64,000 nt of DNA from Ptiloglossa arizonensis (GCF_051014685.1 NW_027479027.1:62001-126000), one strand, 5' to 3'; positions 49,801 through 62,543 are shown, counted from the stretch's first letter. Notes: generated by a model from the letters alone, not told the origin. Numbers and translations are program-made.

Positions 49801-50212
49801 TTAAGCGTTTGGAGCAGCAGAATTGCGAAAAATTTTTTGCCTTCTCAACCATTTCTTGGCTTCAAACTCCCATATCTCGCGAGCGGATTGACCTAACCCA
49901 AAAATTCCTGTGGCGTCTGAAAGTAGAAACACGCCCGATTACAACGGTATGCGTGTTTTTTCCCTAGACCATTCTGGTTAAGCGTTAGGAGCAGCAGAAT
50001 TGCGAAAAATTTTTTGCCTCCTCAACCATTTCTTGGTTTCAAACTCCCATATCTCGCGAACGGATTGACCTAACCCAAAAATTCCTATTGCATCTGAAAG
50101 TAGAAACTCGCCCGATTACAACGGTATGTGTATTTTTTCCCTAGGCCATTCTGGTTAAGCGTTTGGAGCAGCAGAATTGCGAAAAATTTTTTGCCTTCTC
50201 AACCATTTCTTG
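46856..50212 (+). repeat. 18-monomer duplication, copy 2
   Basis: Second copy, head to tail with the first. It ends where GGCGTCAAAC (about 50213) replaces the GGCTTCAGAC found at the corresponding place in the unit. It is followed by cassette P. Confidence 0.93.
47509..48021 (+). other. 170-codon open frame, duplicate of the one at 44324
   Basis: Same translation as 44324-44836, explained entirely by the 18-monomer duplication. TTG start, closed by the TAG in CCCTAGG. Read as a by-product of the repeat. Confidence 0.85.
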
Positions 50213-50334
50213 GCGTCAAACTCCCATATCTCGCGAACGGATTGACCTAACCCAAAAATTCCTATTGCATCTGAAAGTAGAAATTCGCCCGATTACAACG
50301 GTATGTGTATTTTTTCCCTGGGCCATTCTGGTTA

Positions 50335-51015
50335 AGCGTTTGGAGCAGCAGAATTGCGAAAAATTTTTTGCCTTCTCAACCATTTCTTGGCTTCAAACTC
50401 CCATATCTCGCGAACGGATTGACCTAACCTAAAAATTCCTACTGCATCTGAAAGTAGGAACTCGCCCGATTACAACGGTATGTGTACTTTTTTCCTAGGC
50501 CATTCTGGTTAAGCGTTTGGAGCAGCAGAATTGAGAAAAATTTTTTGCCTTCTCAACCATTTCTTGGCTTCAAACTCCCATACCTCGCGAACGGATTGAC
50601 CTAACCCAAAAATTCCTGTTGCATCTGAAAGTAGAATCTCGCCCGATTACAACGGTATGCGTGGTTTTTCCCTAGGCCATTCTGGTTAAGCGTTAGGAGC
50701 AGCAGAAGTGTGAAAAATTTGTTGTCTTCTCAACTATTTTTTAGCTTCAAACTCCCATATCTCTCGAACTGATGAACCTAACCCAAAAATTCCTGTTGCA
50801 TCTGAAAGTAGAAACTCGCCCGGTTACAACGGTATGTGTATTTTTTCCCTAGGCCATTCTGGTTAAGCGTTAGGAGCAGCAGAATTGCGAAAAATTGTTT
50901 GCCTTCTCAACCATTTCTTGGCGTCAAACTCCCATATCTCGCTAACGGATTGACCTAACCCAAAAATTCCTGTTGCATCTGAAAGTAGAAACTCGCCCGA
51001 TTACAACGGTATGTG
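50335..51015 (+). repeat. Cassette P, copy 2
   Basis: Four-monomer cassette as at 42020. The third monomer has ATCTCTCGAACTGATGAACC at about 50759, three substitutions close together, shared with copies 3 and 4 but not with copies 1 and 5. It lies in a block (about 50.2-51.7 kb) repeated at an offset of 4069 bp as 54.3-55.8 kb. Confidence 0.85.
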
Positions 51016-51079
51016 TATTTTTTCCCTAGGCCGTTCTGGTTAAGCGTTTGGAGCAGCAGAATTGCGAAAAATTTTTTGC

Positions 51080-51609
51080 CTTCTCAACCATTTCTTGGCT
51101 TCAAACTCCCATATCTCGCGAACGGATTGACCTAACCCAAAAATTCCTATTGCATCTGAAAGTAGAAACTCGCCCGATTACAACGGTATGTGTATTTTTT
51201 CCCTAGGCCATTCTGGTTAAGCGTTTGGAGCAGCAGAATTGCGAAAAATTTTTTGCCTTCACAACCATTTCTTGGCTTCAAACTCCCATATCTCCCGAAC
51301 GGATTGGCCTGACCCAAAAATTCCTGTTGCATCTGAAAGTAGAAACTCGCCCGATTACAACGGTATGTGTAGTTTTTCCCTAGGCCATTCTGGTTAAGCG
51401 TTTGGAGCAGCAGAATTGCGAAAAATTTTTTGCCTTCTCAACCATTTCTTGGCTTCAAACTCCCATATCTCGCGAACGGATTGACCAAACCCAAAAACTC
51501 CTATTGCATCTGAAAGTAGAAACTCGCCCGATTACAACGGTATGTGTATTTTTTCCCTAGGCCATTCTCGTTAAGCGTTTGGAGCAGCAGAATTGCGAAA
51601 AATGTTTTA
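51080..51609 (+). repeat. 3-monomer duplication, copy 1 (531 bp unit)
   Basis: The unit is repeated at an offset of 531 bp; the match runs about 51080-51710 against 51610-52241 with A/G at 51180/51711. It contains TTCACAACC, CCCGAACGGATTGGCC with TGACCC, GTGTAGTTTTTCCC, GACCAAACCCAAAAACTCC and CTCGTTAAGCG. The minus strand is open for 61 codons from an ATG in the monomer pair at 51147-51332. Confidence 0.85.
51147..51332 (-). other. 61-codon minus-strand open frame, recurring, probably not a gene
   Basis: This is the main minus-strand frame with a real ATG (inside CAGATGCAACAGG on that strand). It is open because GACCTAACCC, which reads TAG on this strand, has become GGCCTGACCC. Copies with the same translation lie at 51678-51863, 55216-55401, 56101-56286, 58579-58764 and 59464-59649, and a close variant at 55747-55932. 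All of these lie in the duplicated monomers of the 51-60 kb region. No domain or export signal is recognisable. Confidence 0.75.
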
Positions 51610-52241
51610 CCTTCTCAACCATTTCTTGGCTTCAAACTCCCATATCTCGCGAACGGATTGACCTAACCCAAAAATTCCTATTGCATCTGAAAGTAGAAAC
51701 TCGCCCGATTGCAACGGTATGTGTATTTTTTCCCTAGGCCATTCTGGTTAAGCGTTTGGAGCAGCAGAATTGCGAAAAATTTTTTGCCTTCACAACCATT
51801 TCTTGGCTTCAAACTCCCATATCTCCCGAACGGATTGGCCTGACCCAAAAATTCCTGTTGCATCTGAAAGTAGAAACTCGCCCGATTACAACGGTATGTG
51901 TAGTTTTTCCCTAGGCCATTCTGGTTAAGCGTTTGGAGCAGCAGAATTGCGAAAAATTTTTTGCCTTCTCAACCATTTCTTGGCTTCAAACTCCCATATC
52001 TCGCGAACGGATTGACCAAACCCAAAAACTCCTATTGCATCTGAAAGTAGAAACTCGCCCGATTACAACGGTATGTGTATTTTTTCCCTAGGCCATTCTC
52101 GTTAAGCGTTTGGAGCAGCAGAATTGCGAAAAATGTTTTACCTTCTCAACCATTTCTTGGCTTCAAACTCCCATATCTCGCGAACGGATTGACCTAACCC
52201 AAAAATTCCTATTGCATCTGAAAGTAGAAACTCGCCCGATT
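51610..52241 (+). repeat. 3-monomer duplication, copy 2
   Basis: Second copy of the 531-bp unit, ending at the GATTAAAGCGGTACG monomer. The same three-monomer set occurs singly at about 55.15, 56.03, 58.51 and 59.40 kb as part of the 19-monomer block. Confidence 0.85.
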
Positions 52242-53780
52242 AAAGCGGTACGTGTATTTTTTCCCTACTCCATTCTGGTTAAGCGTTTGGAGCAGCAGAA
52301 TTGCGAAAAATTTTTTGCCTTCTCAACCATTTCTTGGCTTCAAACTCCCATATCTCGCGAACGGATTGACCTAAGCCAAAAATTCCTGTGGCGTCTGAAA
52401 GTAGAAACTCGCCCGATTACAACGGTATGCGTGGTTTTTCCCTAGACCATTCTGGTTAAGCGTTAGGAGCAGCAGAATTGCGAAAAATTTCTTGCCTCCT
52501 CAACCATTTCTTGGCTTCAAACTCCCATATCTCGCGAACGGATTGACCTAACCCAAAAATTCCTATTGCATCTGAAAGTAGAAGCTCGCCCGATTACAAC
52601 GGTATGTGTATTTTTTCCCTAGGCCATTCTGGTTAAGCGTTTGGAGCAGCAGAATTGAGAAAAATTGTTTGCCTTCTCAACCATTTCTTGGCTTCAAACT
52701 CCCATACCTCGCGAACGGATTGACCTAACCCAAAAATTCCTGTTGCATCTGAAAGTAGAAACTCGCCCGATTGCAACGGTATGCGTGGTTTTTCCCTAGG
52801 CCATTCTGGTTAAGCGTTAGGAGCAGCAGAAGTGTGAAAAATTTGTTGTCTTCTCAACCATTTCTTGGCGTCAAACTCCCATATCTCGCTAACGGATTGA
52901 CCTAACCCAAATATTCCTATTGCATCTGAAAGTAGAAGCTCGCCCGATTACAACGGTATGTGTATTTTTTCCCTGGGCCATTCTGGTTAAGCGTTTGGAG
53001 TAGCAGAAGTGCGAAGAATGTTTTGCCTTCTCAACCATTTCTTGGCTTCAAACTCCCATATCTCGCGAACGGATTGACCTAACCCAAAAATTCCTGTTGC
53101 ATCTGAAAGTAGAAACTCGCCCAATTACAACGGTATGCGTGTTTTTTCCCTAGGCCACTCTGGTTAAGCGTTAGGAGCAGCAGAATTGCGAAAAACTTTT
53201 GCCTTCTCAACCATTTCTTGGCTTCAAACTCCCATATCTCGCGAACAGATTGACCTAACCCAAAAATTCCTATTGCATCTGAAAGTAGAAGCTCGCCCGA
53301 TTACAACGGTATGTGTGTTTTTTCCCTGGGCCATTCTGGTTAAACGTTTGGAGCAGCAGAATTGCGAAAAATTTTTTGCCTTCTCAACCATTTCTTGGAT
53401 TCAAACTCCCATATCTCGCGAACGGATTGACCTAACCCAAAAATTCCTGTTGCATCTGAAAGTAGAAACTCGCCCGATTACAACGGTATGTGTATTTTTT
53501 CCCTAGGCCATTCTGGTTAAGCGTTTGGAGCAGCAGAATTGCGAAAAATTTTTTGCCTTCTCAACCATTTCTTGGCTTCAAACTCCCATATCTCGCGAAC
53601 GGATTGACCTAACCCAAAAATTCCTATTGCATCTGAAAGTAGAAACTCGCCCAATTACAACGGTATGCGTGTTTTTTCCCTAGGCCACTCTGGTTAAGCG
53701 TTAGGAGCAGCAGAATTGCGAAAAACTTTTGCCTTCTCAACCATTTCTTGGCTTCAAACTCCCATATCTCGCGAACGGAT
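51712..53780 (+). repeat. Block Q, copy 1 (repeated at 59.5-61.6 kb)
   Basis: Matches 59498-61643 at an offset of 7786 bp; the match runs to 53857 and is bounded by A/G differences at 51711/59497 and 53858/61644. Markers are GATTAAAGCGGTACG, GTGGCGTCTG, TTTCTTGCCTCC, AAATATTCC, GCGAAGAATG and the 176-bp monomer GAAAAACTTTTGCC (about 53190, 53720). Differences seen: GACCTAAGCC near 52371 against GACCTAACCC, CTCAACC near 52677 against CTCAACT, and CAAACTCCC near 53226 or its neighbour against CAAACACCC near 60835. Confidence 0.85.
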
Positions 53781-56700
53781 TGACCTAACCCAAAAATTCC
53801 TATTGCATCTGAAAGTAGAAACTCGCCCGATTACAACGGTATGTGTATTTTTTCCCTAGGCCATTCTGGTTAAGCGTTTGGAGCAGCAGAATTGCGAAAA
53901 ATTTTTTGCCTTCTCAACCATTTCTTGGCGTCAAACTCCCATATCTCGCGAACGGATTGACCTAACCCAAAAATTCCTATTGCATCTGAAAGTAGAAACA
54001 CGCCCGATTACAACGGTATGCGTGTTTTTTCCCTAGACCATTCTGGTTAAGCGTTAGGAGCAGCAGAATTGCGAAAAATTTTTTGCCTCCTCAACCATTT
54101 CTTGGTTTCAAACTCCCATATCTCGCGAACGGAGTGACCTAACCCAAAAATTCCTATTGCATCTGAAAGTAGAAACTCGCCCGATTACAACGGTATGTGT
54201 ATTTTTTCCCTAGGCCATTCTGGTTAAGCGTTTGGAGCAGCAGAATTGCGAAAAATTTTTTGCCTTCTCAACCATTTCTTGGCGTCAAACTCCCATATCT
54301 CGCGAACGGATTGACCTAACCCAAAAATTCCTATTGCATCTGAAAGTAGAAACTCGCCCGATTACAACGGTATGTGTATTTTTTCCCTGGGCCATTCTGG
54401 TTAAGCGTTTGGAGCAGCAGAATTGCGAAAAATTTTTTGCCTTCTCAACCATTTCTTGGCTTCAAACTCCCATATCTCGCGAACGGATTGACCTAACCCA
54501 AAAATTCCTACTGCATCTGAAAGTAGGAACTCGCCCGATTACAACGGTATGTGTACTTTTTTCCTAGGCCATTCTGGTTAAGCGTTTGGAGCAGCAGAAT
54601 TGAGAAAAATTTTTTGCCTTCTCAACCATTTCTTGGCTTCAAACTCCCATACCTCGCGAACGGATTGACCTAACCCAAAAATTCCTGTTGCATCTGAAAG
54701 TAGAATCTCGCCCGATTACAACGGTATGCGTGGTTTTTCCCTAGGCCATTCTGGTTAAGCGTTAGGAGCAGCAGAAGTGTGAAAAATTTGTTGTCTTCTC
54801 AACTATTTTTTAGCTTCAAACTCCCATATCTCTCGAACTGATGAACCTAACCCAAAAATTCCTGTTGCATCTGAAAGTAGAAACTCGCCCGGTTACAACG
54901 GTATGTGTATTTTTTCCCTAGGCCATTCTGGTTAAGCGTTAGGAGCAGCAGAATTGCGAAAAATTGTTTGCCTTCTCAACCATTTCTTGGCGTCAAACTC
55001 CCATATCTCGCTAACGGATTGACCTAACCCAAAAATTCCTGTTGCATCTGAAAGTAGAAACTCGCCCGATTACAACGGTATGTGTATTTTTTCCCTAGGC
55101 CATTCTGGTTAAGCGTTTGGAGCAGCAGAATTGCGAAAAATTTTTTGCCTTCTCAACCATTTCTTGGCTTCAAACTCCCATATCTCGCGAACGGATTGAC
55201 CTAACCCAAAAATTCCTATTGCATCTGAAAGTAGAAACTCGCCCGATTACAACGGTATGTGTATTTTTTCCCTAGGCCATTCTGGTTAAGCGTTTGGAGC
55301 AGCAGAATTGCGAAAAATTTTTTGCCTTCACAACCATTTCTTGGCTTCAAACTCCCATATCTCCCGAACGGATTGGCCTGACCCAAAAATTCCTGTTGCA
55401 TCTGAAAGTAGAAACTCGCCCGATTACAACGGTATGTGTAGTTTTTCCCTAGGCCATTCTGGTTAAGCGTTTGGAGCAGCAGAATTGCGAAAAATTTTTT
55501 GCCTTCTCAACCATTTCTTGGCTTCAAACTCCCATATCTCGCGAACGGATTGACCAAACCCAAAAACTCCTATTGCATCTGAAAGTAGAAACTCGCCCGA
55601 TTACAACGGTATGTGTATTTTTTCCCTAGGCCATTCTCGTTAAGCGTTTGGAGCAGCAGAATTGCGAAAAATGTTTTACCTTCTCAACCATTTCTTGGCT
55701 TCAAACTCCCATATCTCGCGAACGGATTGACCTAACCCAAAAATTCCTATTGCATCTGAAAGTAGAAACTCGCCCGATTGCAACGGTATGTGTATTTTTT
55801 CCCTGGGCCATTCTGGTTAAACGTTTGGAGCAGCAGAATTGCGAAAAATATTTTGCCTTCACAACCATTTCTTGGCTTCAAACTCCCATATCTCCCGAAC
55901 GGATTGACCTGACCCAAAAATTCCTGTTGCATCTGAAAGTAGAAACTCGCCCGATTACAACGGTATGTGTATTTTTTCCCTAGGCCATTCTGGTTAAGCG
56001 TTTGGAGCAGCAGAATTGCGAAAAATTTTTTGCCTTCTCAACCATTTCTTGGCTTCAAACTCCCATATCTCGCGAACGGATTGACCTAACCCAAAAATTC
56101 CTATTGCATCTGAAAGTAGAAACTCGCCCGATTACAACGGTATGTGTATTTTTTCCCTAGGCCATTCTGGTTAAGCGTTTGGAGCAGCAGAATTGCGAAA
56201 AATTTTTTGCCTTCACAACCATTTCTTGGCTTCAAACTCCCATATCTCCCGAACGGATTGGCCTGACCCAAAAATTCCTGTTGCATCTGAAAGTAGAAAC
56301 TCGCCCGATTACAACGGTATGTGTAGTTTTTCCCTAGGCCATTCTGGTTAAGCGTTTGGAGCAGCAGAATTGCGAAAAATTTTTTGCCTTCTCAACCATT
56401 TCTTGGCTTCAAACTCCCATATCTCGCGAACGGATTGACCAAACCCAAAAACTCCTATTGCATCTGAAAGTAGAAACTCGCCCGATTACAACGGTATGTG
56501 TATTTTTTCCCTAGGCCATTCTCGTTAAGCGTTTGGAGCAGCAGAATTGCGAAAAATGTTTTACCTTCTCAACCATTTCTTGGCTTCAAACTCCCATATC
56601 TCGCGAACGGATTGACCTAACCCAAAAATTCCTATTGCATCTGAAAGTAGAAACTCGCCCGATTAAAGCGGTACGTGTATTTTTTCCCTACTCCATTCTG

Positions 56701-57143
56701 GTTAAGCGTTTGGAGCAGCAGAATTGCGAAAAATTTTTTGCCTTCTCAACCATTTCTTGGCTTCAAACTCCCATATCTCGCGAACGGATTGACCTAACCC
56801 AAAAATTCCTATTGCATCTGAAAGTAGAAACTCGCCCGATTACAACGGTATGTGTATTTTTTCCCTAGGCCATTCTGGTTAAGCGTTTGGAGCAGCAGAA
56901 TTGCGAAAAATTTTTTGCCTTCACAACCATTTCTTGGCTTCAAACTCCCATATCTCGCGAGCGGATTGACCTAACCCAAAAATTCCTGTGGCGTCTGAAA
57001 GTAGAAACACGCCCGATTACAACGGTATGCGTGTTTTTTCCCTAGACCATTCTGGTTAAGCGTTAGGAGCAGCAGAATTGCGAAAAATTTTTTGCCTCCT
57101 CAACCATTTCTTGGTTTCAAACTCCCATATCTCGCGAACGGAG
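53781..57143 (+). repeat. 19-monomer duplication, copy 1 (3363 bp unit)
   Basis: Matches the following unit from 53781 to 56810 against 57144 to 60173 at a constant offset of 3363 bp (19 x 177). The limits are T/G (53780 against 57143) and A/G (56811 against 60174). One difference noted is TTCACAACC near 55860 against TTCTCAACC near 59223. The last two monomers before 57143, with CGCGAGCGG, GTGGCGTCTG and ACACGCCCG, have no equivalent at the matching place in copy 2. Confidence 0.9.
54404..55084 (+). repeat. Cassette P, copy 3
   Basis: Four-monomer cassette, 4069 bp after copy 2, with the same CTCGAACTGATGAACC cluster (about 54832). It is followed by the 3-monomer set with GATTGGCCTGACCC, as after copy 2. 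Confidence 0.85.
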
Positions 57144-60100
57144 TGACCTAACCCAAAAATTCCTATTGCATCTGAAAGTAGAAACTCGCCCGATTACAAC
57201 GGTATGTGTATTTTTTCCCTAGGCCATTCTGGTTAAGCGTTTGGAGCAGCAGAATTGCGAAAAATTTTTTGCCTTCTCAACCATTTCTTGGCGTCAAACT
57301 CCCATATCTCGCGAACGGATTGACCTAACCCAAAAATTCCTATTGCATCTGAAAGTAGAAACACGCCCGATTACAACGGTATGCGTGTTTTTTCCCTAGA
57401 CCATTCTGGTTAAGCGTTAGGAGCAGCAGAATTGCGAAAAATTTTTTGCCTCCTCAACCATTTCTTGGTTTCAAACTCCCATATCTCGCGAACGGAGTGA
57501 CCTAACCCAAAAATTCCTATTGCATCTGAAAGTAGAAACTCGCCCGATTACAACGGTATGTGTATTTTTTCCCTAGGCCATTCTGGTTAAGCGTTTGGAG
57601 CAGCAGAATTGCGAAAAATTTTTTGCCTTCTCAACCATTTCTTGGCGTCAAACTCCCATATCTCGCGAACGGATTGACCTAACCCAAAAATTCCTATTGC
57701 ATCTGAAAGTAGAAACTCGCCCGATTACAACGGTATGTGTATTTTTTCCCTGGGCCATTCTGGTTAAGCGTTTGGAGCAGCAGAATTGCGAAAAATTTTT
57801 TGCCTTCTCAACCATTTCTTGGCTTCAAACTCCCATATCTCGCGAACGGATTGACCTAACCCAAAAATTCCTACTGCATCTGAAAGTAGGAACTCGCCCG
57901 ATTACAACGGTATGTGTACTTTTTTCCTAGGCCATTCTGGTTAAGCGTTTGGAGCAGCAGAATTGAGAAAAATTTTTTGCCTTCTCAACCATTTCTTGGC
58001 TTCAAACTCCCATACCTCGCGAACGGATTGACCTAACCCAAAAATTCCTGTTGCATCTGAAAGTAGAATCTCGCCCGATTACAACGGTATGCGTGGTTTT
58101 TCCCTAGGCCATTCTGGTTAAGCGTTAGGAGCAGCAGAAGTGTGAAAAATTTGTTGTCTTCTCAACTATTTTTTAGCTTCAAACTCCCATATCTCTCGAA
58201 CTGATGAACCTAACCCAAAAATTCCTGTTGCATCTGAAAGTAGAAACTCGCCCGGTTACAACGGTATGTGTATTTTTTCCCTAGGCCATTCTGGTTAAGC
58301 GTTAGGAGCAGCAGAATTGCGAAAAATTGTTTGCCTTCTCAACCATTTCTTGGCGTCAAACTCCCATATCTCGCTAACGGATTGACCTAACCCAAAAATT
58401 CCTGTTGCATCTGAAAGTAGAAACTCGCCCGATTACAACGGTATGTGTATTTTTTCCCTAGGCCATTCTGGTTAAGCGTTTGGAGCAGCAGAATTGCGAA
58501 AAATTTTTTGCCTTCTCAACCATTTCTTGGCTTCAAACTCCCATATCTCGCGAACGGATTGACCTAACCCAAAAATTCCTATTGCATCTGAAAGTAGAAA
58601 CTCGCCCGATTACAACGGTATGTGTATTTTTTCCCTAGGCCATTCTGGTTAAGCGTTTGGAGCAGCAGAATTGCGAAAAATTTTTTGCCTTCACAACCAT
58701 TTCTTGGCTTCAAACTCCCATATCTCCCGAACGGATTGGCCTGACCCAAAAATTCCTGTTGCATCTGAAAGTAGAAACTCGCCCGATTACAACGGTATGT
58801 GTAGTTTTTCCCTAGGCCATTCTGGTTAAGCGTTTGGAGCAGCAGAATTGCGAAAAATTTTTTGCCTTCTCAACCATTTCTTGGCTTCAAACTCCCATAT
58901 CTCGCGAACGGATTGACCAAACCCAAAAACTCCTATTGCATCTGAAAGTAGAAACTCGCCCGATTACAACGGTATGTGTATTTTTTCCCTAGGCCATTCT
59001 CGTTAAGCGTTTGGAGCAGCAGAATTGCGAAAAATGTTTTACCTTCTCAACCATTTCTTGGCTTCAAACTCCCATATCTCGCGAACGGATTGACCTAACC
59101 CAAAAATTCCTATTGCATCTGAAAGTAGAAACTCGCCCGATTGCAACGGTATGTGTATTTTTTCCCTGGGCCATTCTGGTTAAACGTTTGGAGCAGCAGA
59201 ATTGCGAAAAATATTTTGCCTTCTCAACCATTTCTTGGCTTCAAACTCCCATATCTCCCGAACGGATTGACCTGACCCAAAAATTCCTGTTGCATCTGAA
59301 AGTAGAAACTCGCCCGATTACAACGGTATGTGTATTTTTTCCCTAGGCCATTCTGGTTAAGCGTTTGGAGCAGCAGAATTGCGAAAAATTTTTTGCCTTC
59401 TCAACCATTTCTTGGCTTCAAACTCCCATATCTCGCGAACGGATTGACCTAACCCAAAAATTCCTATTGCATCTGAAAGTAGAAACTCGCCCGATTACAA
59501 CGGTATGTGTATTTTTTCCCTAGGCCATTCTGGTTAAGCGTTTGGAGCAGCAGAATTGCGAAAAATTTTTTGCCTTCACAACCATTTCTTGGCTTCAAAC
59601 TCCCATATCTCCCGAACGGATTGGCCTGACCCAAAAATTCCTGTTGCATCTGAAAGTAGAAACTCGCCCGATTACAACGGTATGTGTAGTTTTTCCCTAG
59701 GCCATTCTGGTTAAGCGTTTGGAGCAGCAGAATTGCGAAAAATTTTTTGCCTTCTCAACCATTTCTTGGCTTCAAACTCCCATATCTCGCGAACGGATTG
59801 ACCAAACCCAAAAACTCCTATTGCATCTGAAAGTAGAAACTCGCCCGATTACAACGGTATGTGTATTTTTTCCCTAGGCCATTCTCGTTAAGCGTTTGGA
59901 GCAGCAGAATTGCGAAAAATGTTTTACCTTCTCAACCATTTCTTGGCTTCAAACTCCCATATCTCGCGAACGGATTGACCTAACCCAAAAATTCCTATTG
60001 CATCTGAAAGTAGAAACTCGCCCGATTAAAGCGGTACGTGTATTTTTTCCCTACTCCATTCTGGTTAAGCGTTTGGAGCAGCAGAATTGCGAAAAATTTT

Positions 60101-60173
60101 TTGCCTTCTCAACCATTTCTTGGCTTCAAACTCCCATATCTCGCGAACGGATTGACCTAACCCAAAAATTCCT
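57144..60173 (+). repeat. 19-monomer duplication, copy 2
   Basis: Second copy; after 60173 the sequence switches to block Q. Because Q also begins with the same monomers, the crossover could lie anywhere in about 59.5-60.17 kb. Confidence 0.9.
57767..58447 (+). repeat. Cassette P, copy 4
   Basis: Same as copy 3, 3363 bp later, with the same clustered change at about 58195. It belongs to the 19-monomer duplication. Confidence 0.85.
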
Positions 60174-61643
60174 GTGGCGTCTGAAAGTAGAAACTCGCCC
60201 GATTACAACGGTATGCGTGGTTTTTCCCTAGACCATTCTGGTTAAGCGTTAGGAGCAGCAGAATTGCGAAAAATTTCTTGCCTCCTCAACCATTTCTTGG
60301 CTTCAAACTCCCATATCTCGCGAACGGATTGACCTAACCCAAAAATTCCTATTGCATCTGAAAGTAGAAGCTCGCCCGATTACAACGGTATGTGTATTTT
60401 TTCCCTAGGCCATTCTGGTTAAGCGTTTGGAGCAGCAGAATTGAGAAAAATTGTTTGCCTTCTCAACTATTTCTTGGCTTCAAACTCCCATACCTCGCGA
60501 ACGGATTGACCTAACCCAAAAATTCCTGTTGCATCTGAAAGTAGAAACTCGCCCGATTGCAACGGTATGCGTGGTTTTTCCCTAGGCCATTCTGGTTAAG
60601 CGTTAGGAGCAGCAGAAGTGTGAAAAATTTGTTGTCTTCTCAACCATTTCTTGGCGTCAAACTCCCATATCTCGCTAACGGATTGACCTAACCCAAATAT
60701 TCCTATTGCATCTGAAAGTAGAAGCTCGCCCGATTACAACGGTATGTGTATTTTTTCCCTGGGCCATTCTGGTTAAGCGTTTGGAGTAGCAGAAGTGCGA
60801 AGAATGTTTTGCCTTCTCAACCATTTCTTGGCTTCAAACACCCATATCTCGCGAACGGATTGACCTAACCCAAAAATTCCTGTTGCATCTGAAAGTAGAA
60901 ACTCGCCCAATTACAACGGTATGCGTGTTTTTTCCCTAGGCCACTCTGGTTAAGCGTTAGGAGCAGCAGAATTGCGAAAAACTTTTGCCTTCTCAACCAT
61001 TTCTTGGCTTCAAACTCCCATATCTCGCGAACAGATTGACCTAACCCAAAAATTCCTATTGCATCTGAAAGTAGAAGCTCGCCCGATTACAACGGTATGT
61101 GTGTTTTTTCCCTGGGCCATTCTGGTTAAACGTTTGGAGCAGCAGAATTGCGAAAAATTTTTTGCCTTCTCAACCATTTCTTGGATTCAAACTCCCATAT
61201 CTCGCGAACGGATTGACCTAACCCAAAAATTCCTGTTGCATCTGAAAGTAGAAACTCGCCCGATTACAACGGTATGTGTATTTTTTCCCTAGGCCATTCT
61301 GGTTAAGCGTTTGGAGCAGCAGAATTGCGAAAAATTTTTTGCCTTCTCAACCATTTCTTGGCTTCAAACTCCCATATCTCGCGAACGGATTGACCTAACC
61401 CAAAAATTCCTATTGCATCTGAAAGTAGAAACTCGCCCAATTACAACGGTATGCGTGTTTTTTCCCTAGGCCACTCTGGTTAAGCGTTAGGAGCAGCAGA
61501 ATTGCGAAAAACTTTTGCCTTCTCAACCATTTCTTGGCTTCAAACTCCCATATCTCGCGAACGGATTGACCTAACCCAAAAATTCCTATTGCATCTGAAA
61601 GTAGAAACTCGCCCGATTACAACGGTATGTGTATTTTTTCCCT
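59498..61643 (+). repeat. Block Q, copy 2
   Basis: Second copy of the 51.7-53.9 kb block. It is followed not by the 19-monomer unit but by a CCCTGGGCC monomer that opens the 165-codon frame at 61502. Confidence 0.85.
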
Positions 61644-61999
61644 GGGCCATTCTGGTTAAACGTTTGGAGCAGCAGAATTGCGAAAAATATTTTGCCTTCT
61701 CAACCATTTCTTGGCTTCAAACTCCCATATCTCGCGAACGGATTGACCTAACCCAAAAATTCCTATTGCATCTGAAAGTAGAAACTCGCCCGATTAAAGC
61801 GGTACGTGTATTTTTTCCCTACTCCATTCTGGTTAAGCGTTTGGAGCAGCAGAATTGCGAAAAATTTTTTGCCTTCTCAACCATTTCTTGGCTTCAAACT
61901 CCCATATCTCGCGAGCGGATTGACCTAACCCAAAAATTCCTGTGGCGTCTGAAAGTAGAAACACGCCCGATTACAACGGTATGCGTGTTTTTTCCCTAG
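61502..61999 (+). other. 165-codon open frame across three monomers, probably not a gene
   Basis: The frame begins at TTG in a 176-bp monomer (GAAAAACTTTTGCC) and reads through one CCCTGGGCC and one CCCTACTCC junction (Trp and Tyr codons in place of the stop). The missing base puts the beginning of this frame out of step with upstream monomers. No domain is recognisable beyond the 59-residue repeat. Confidence 0.8.
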
Positions 62000-62543
62000 A
62001 CCATTCTGGTTAAGCGTTAGGAGCAGCAGAATTGCGAAAAATTTTTTGCCTCCTCAACCATTTCTTGGTTTCAAACTCCCATATCTCGCGAACGGAGTGA
62101 CCTAACCCAAAAATTCCTATTGCATCTGAAAGTAGAAACTCGCCCGATTACAACGGTATGTGTATTTTTTCCCTAGGCCATTCTGGTTAAGCGTTTGGAG
62201 CAGCAGAATTGCGAAAAATTTTTTGCCTTCTCAACCATTTCTTGGCGTCAAACTCCCATATCTCGCGAACGGATTGACCTAACCCAAAAATTCCTATTGC
62301 ATCTGAAAGTAGAAACACGCCCGATTACAACGGTATGCGTGTTTTTTCCCTAGACCATTCTGGTTAAGCGTTAGGAGCAGCAGAATTGCGAAAAATTTTT
62401 TGCCTCCTCAACCATTTCTTGGTTTCAAACTCCCATATCTCGCGAACGGAGTGACCTAACCCAAAAATTCCTATTGCATCTGAAAGTAGAAACTCGCCCG
62501 ATTACAACGGTATGTGTATTTTTTCCCTAGGCCATTCTGGTTA

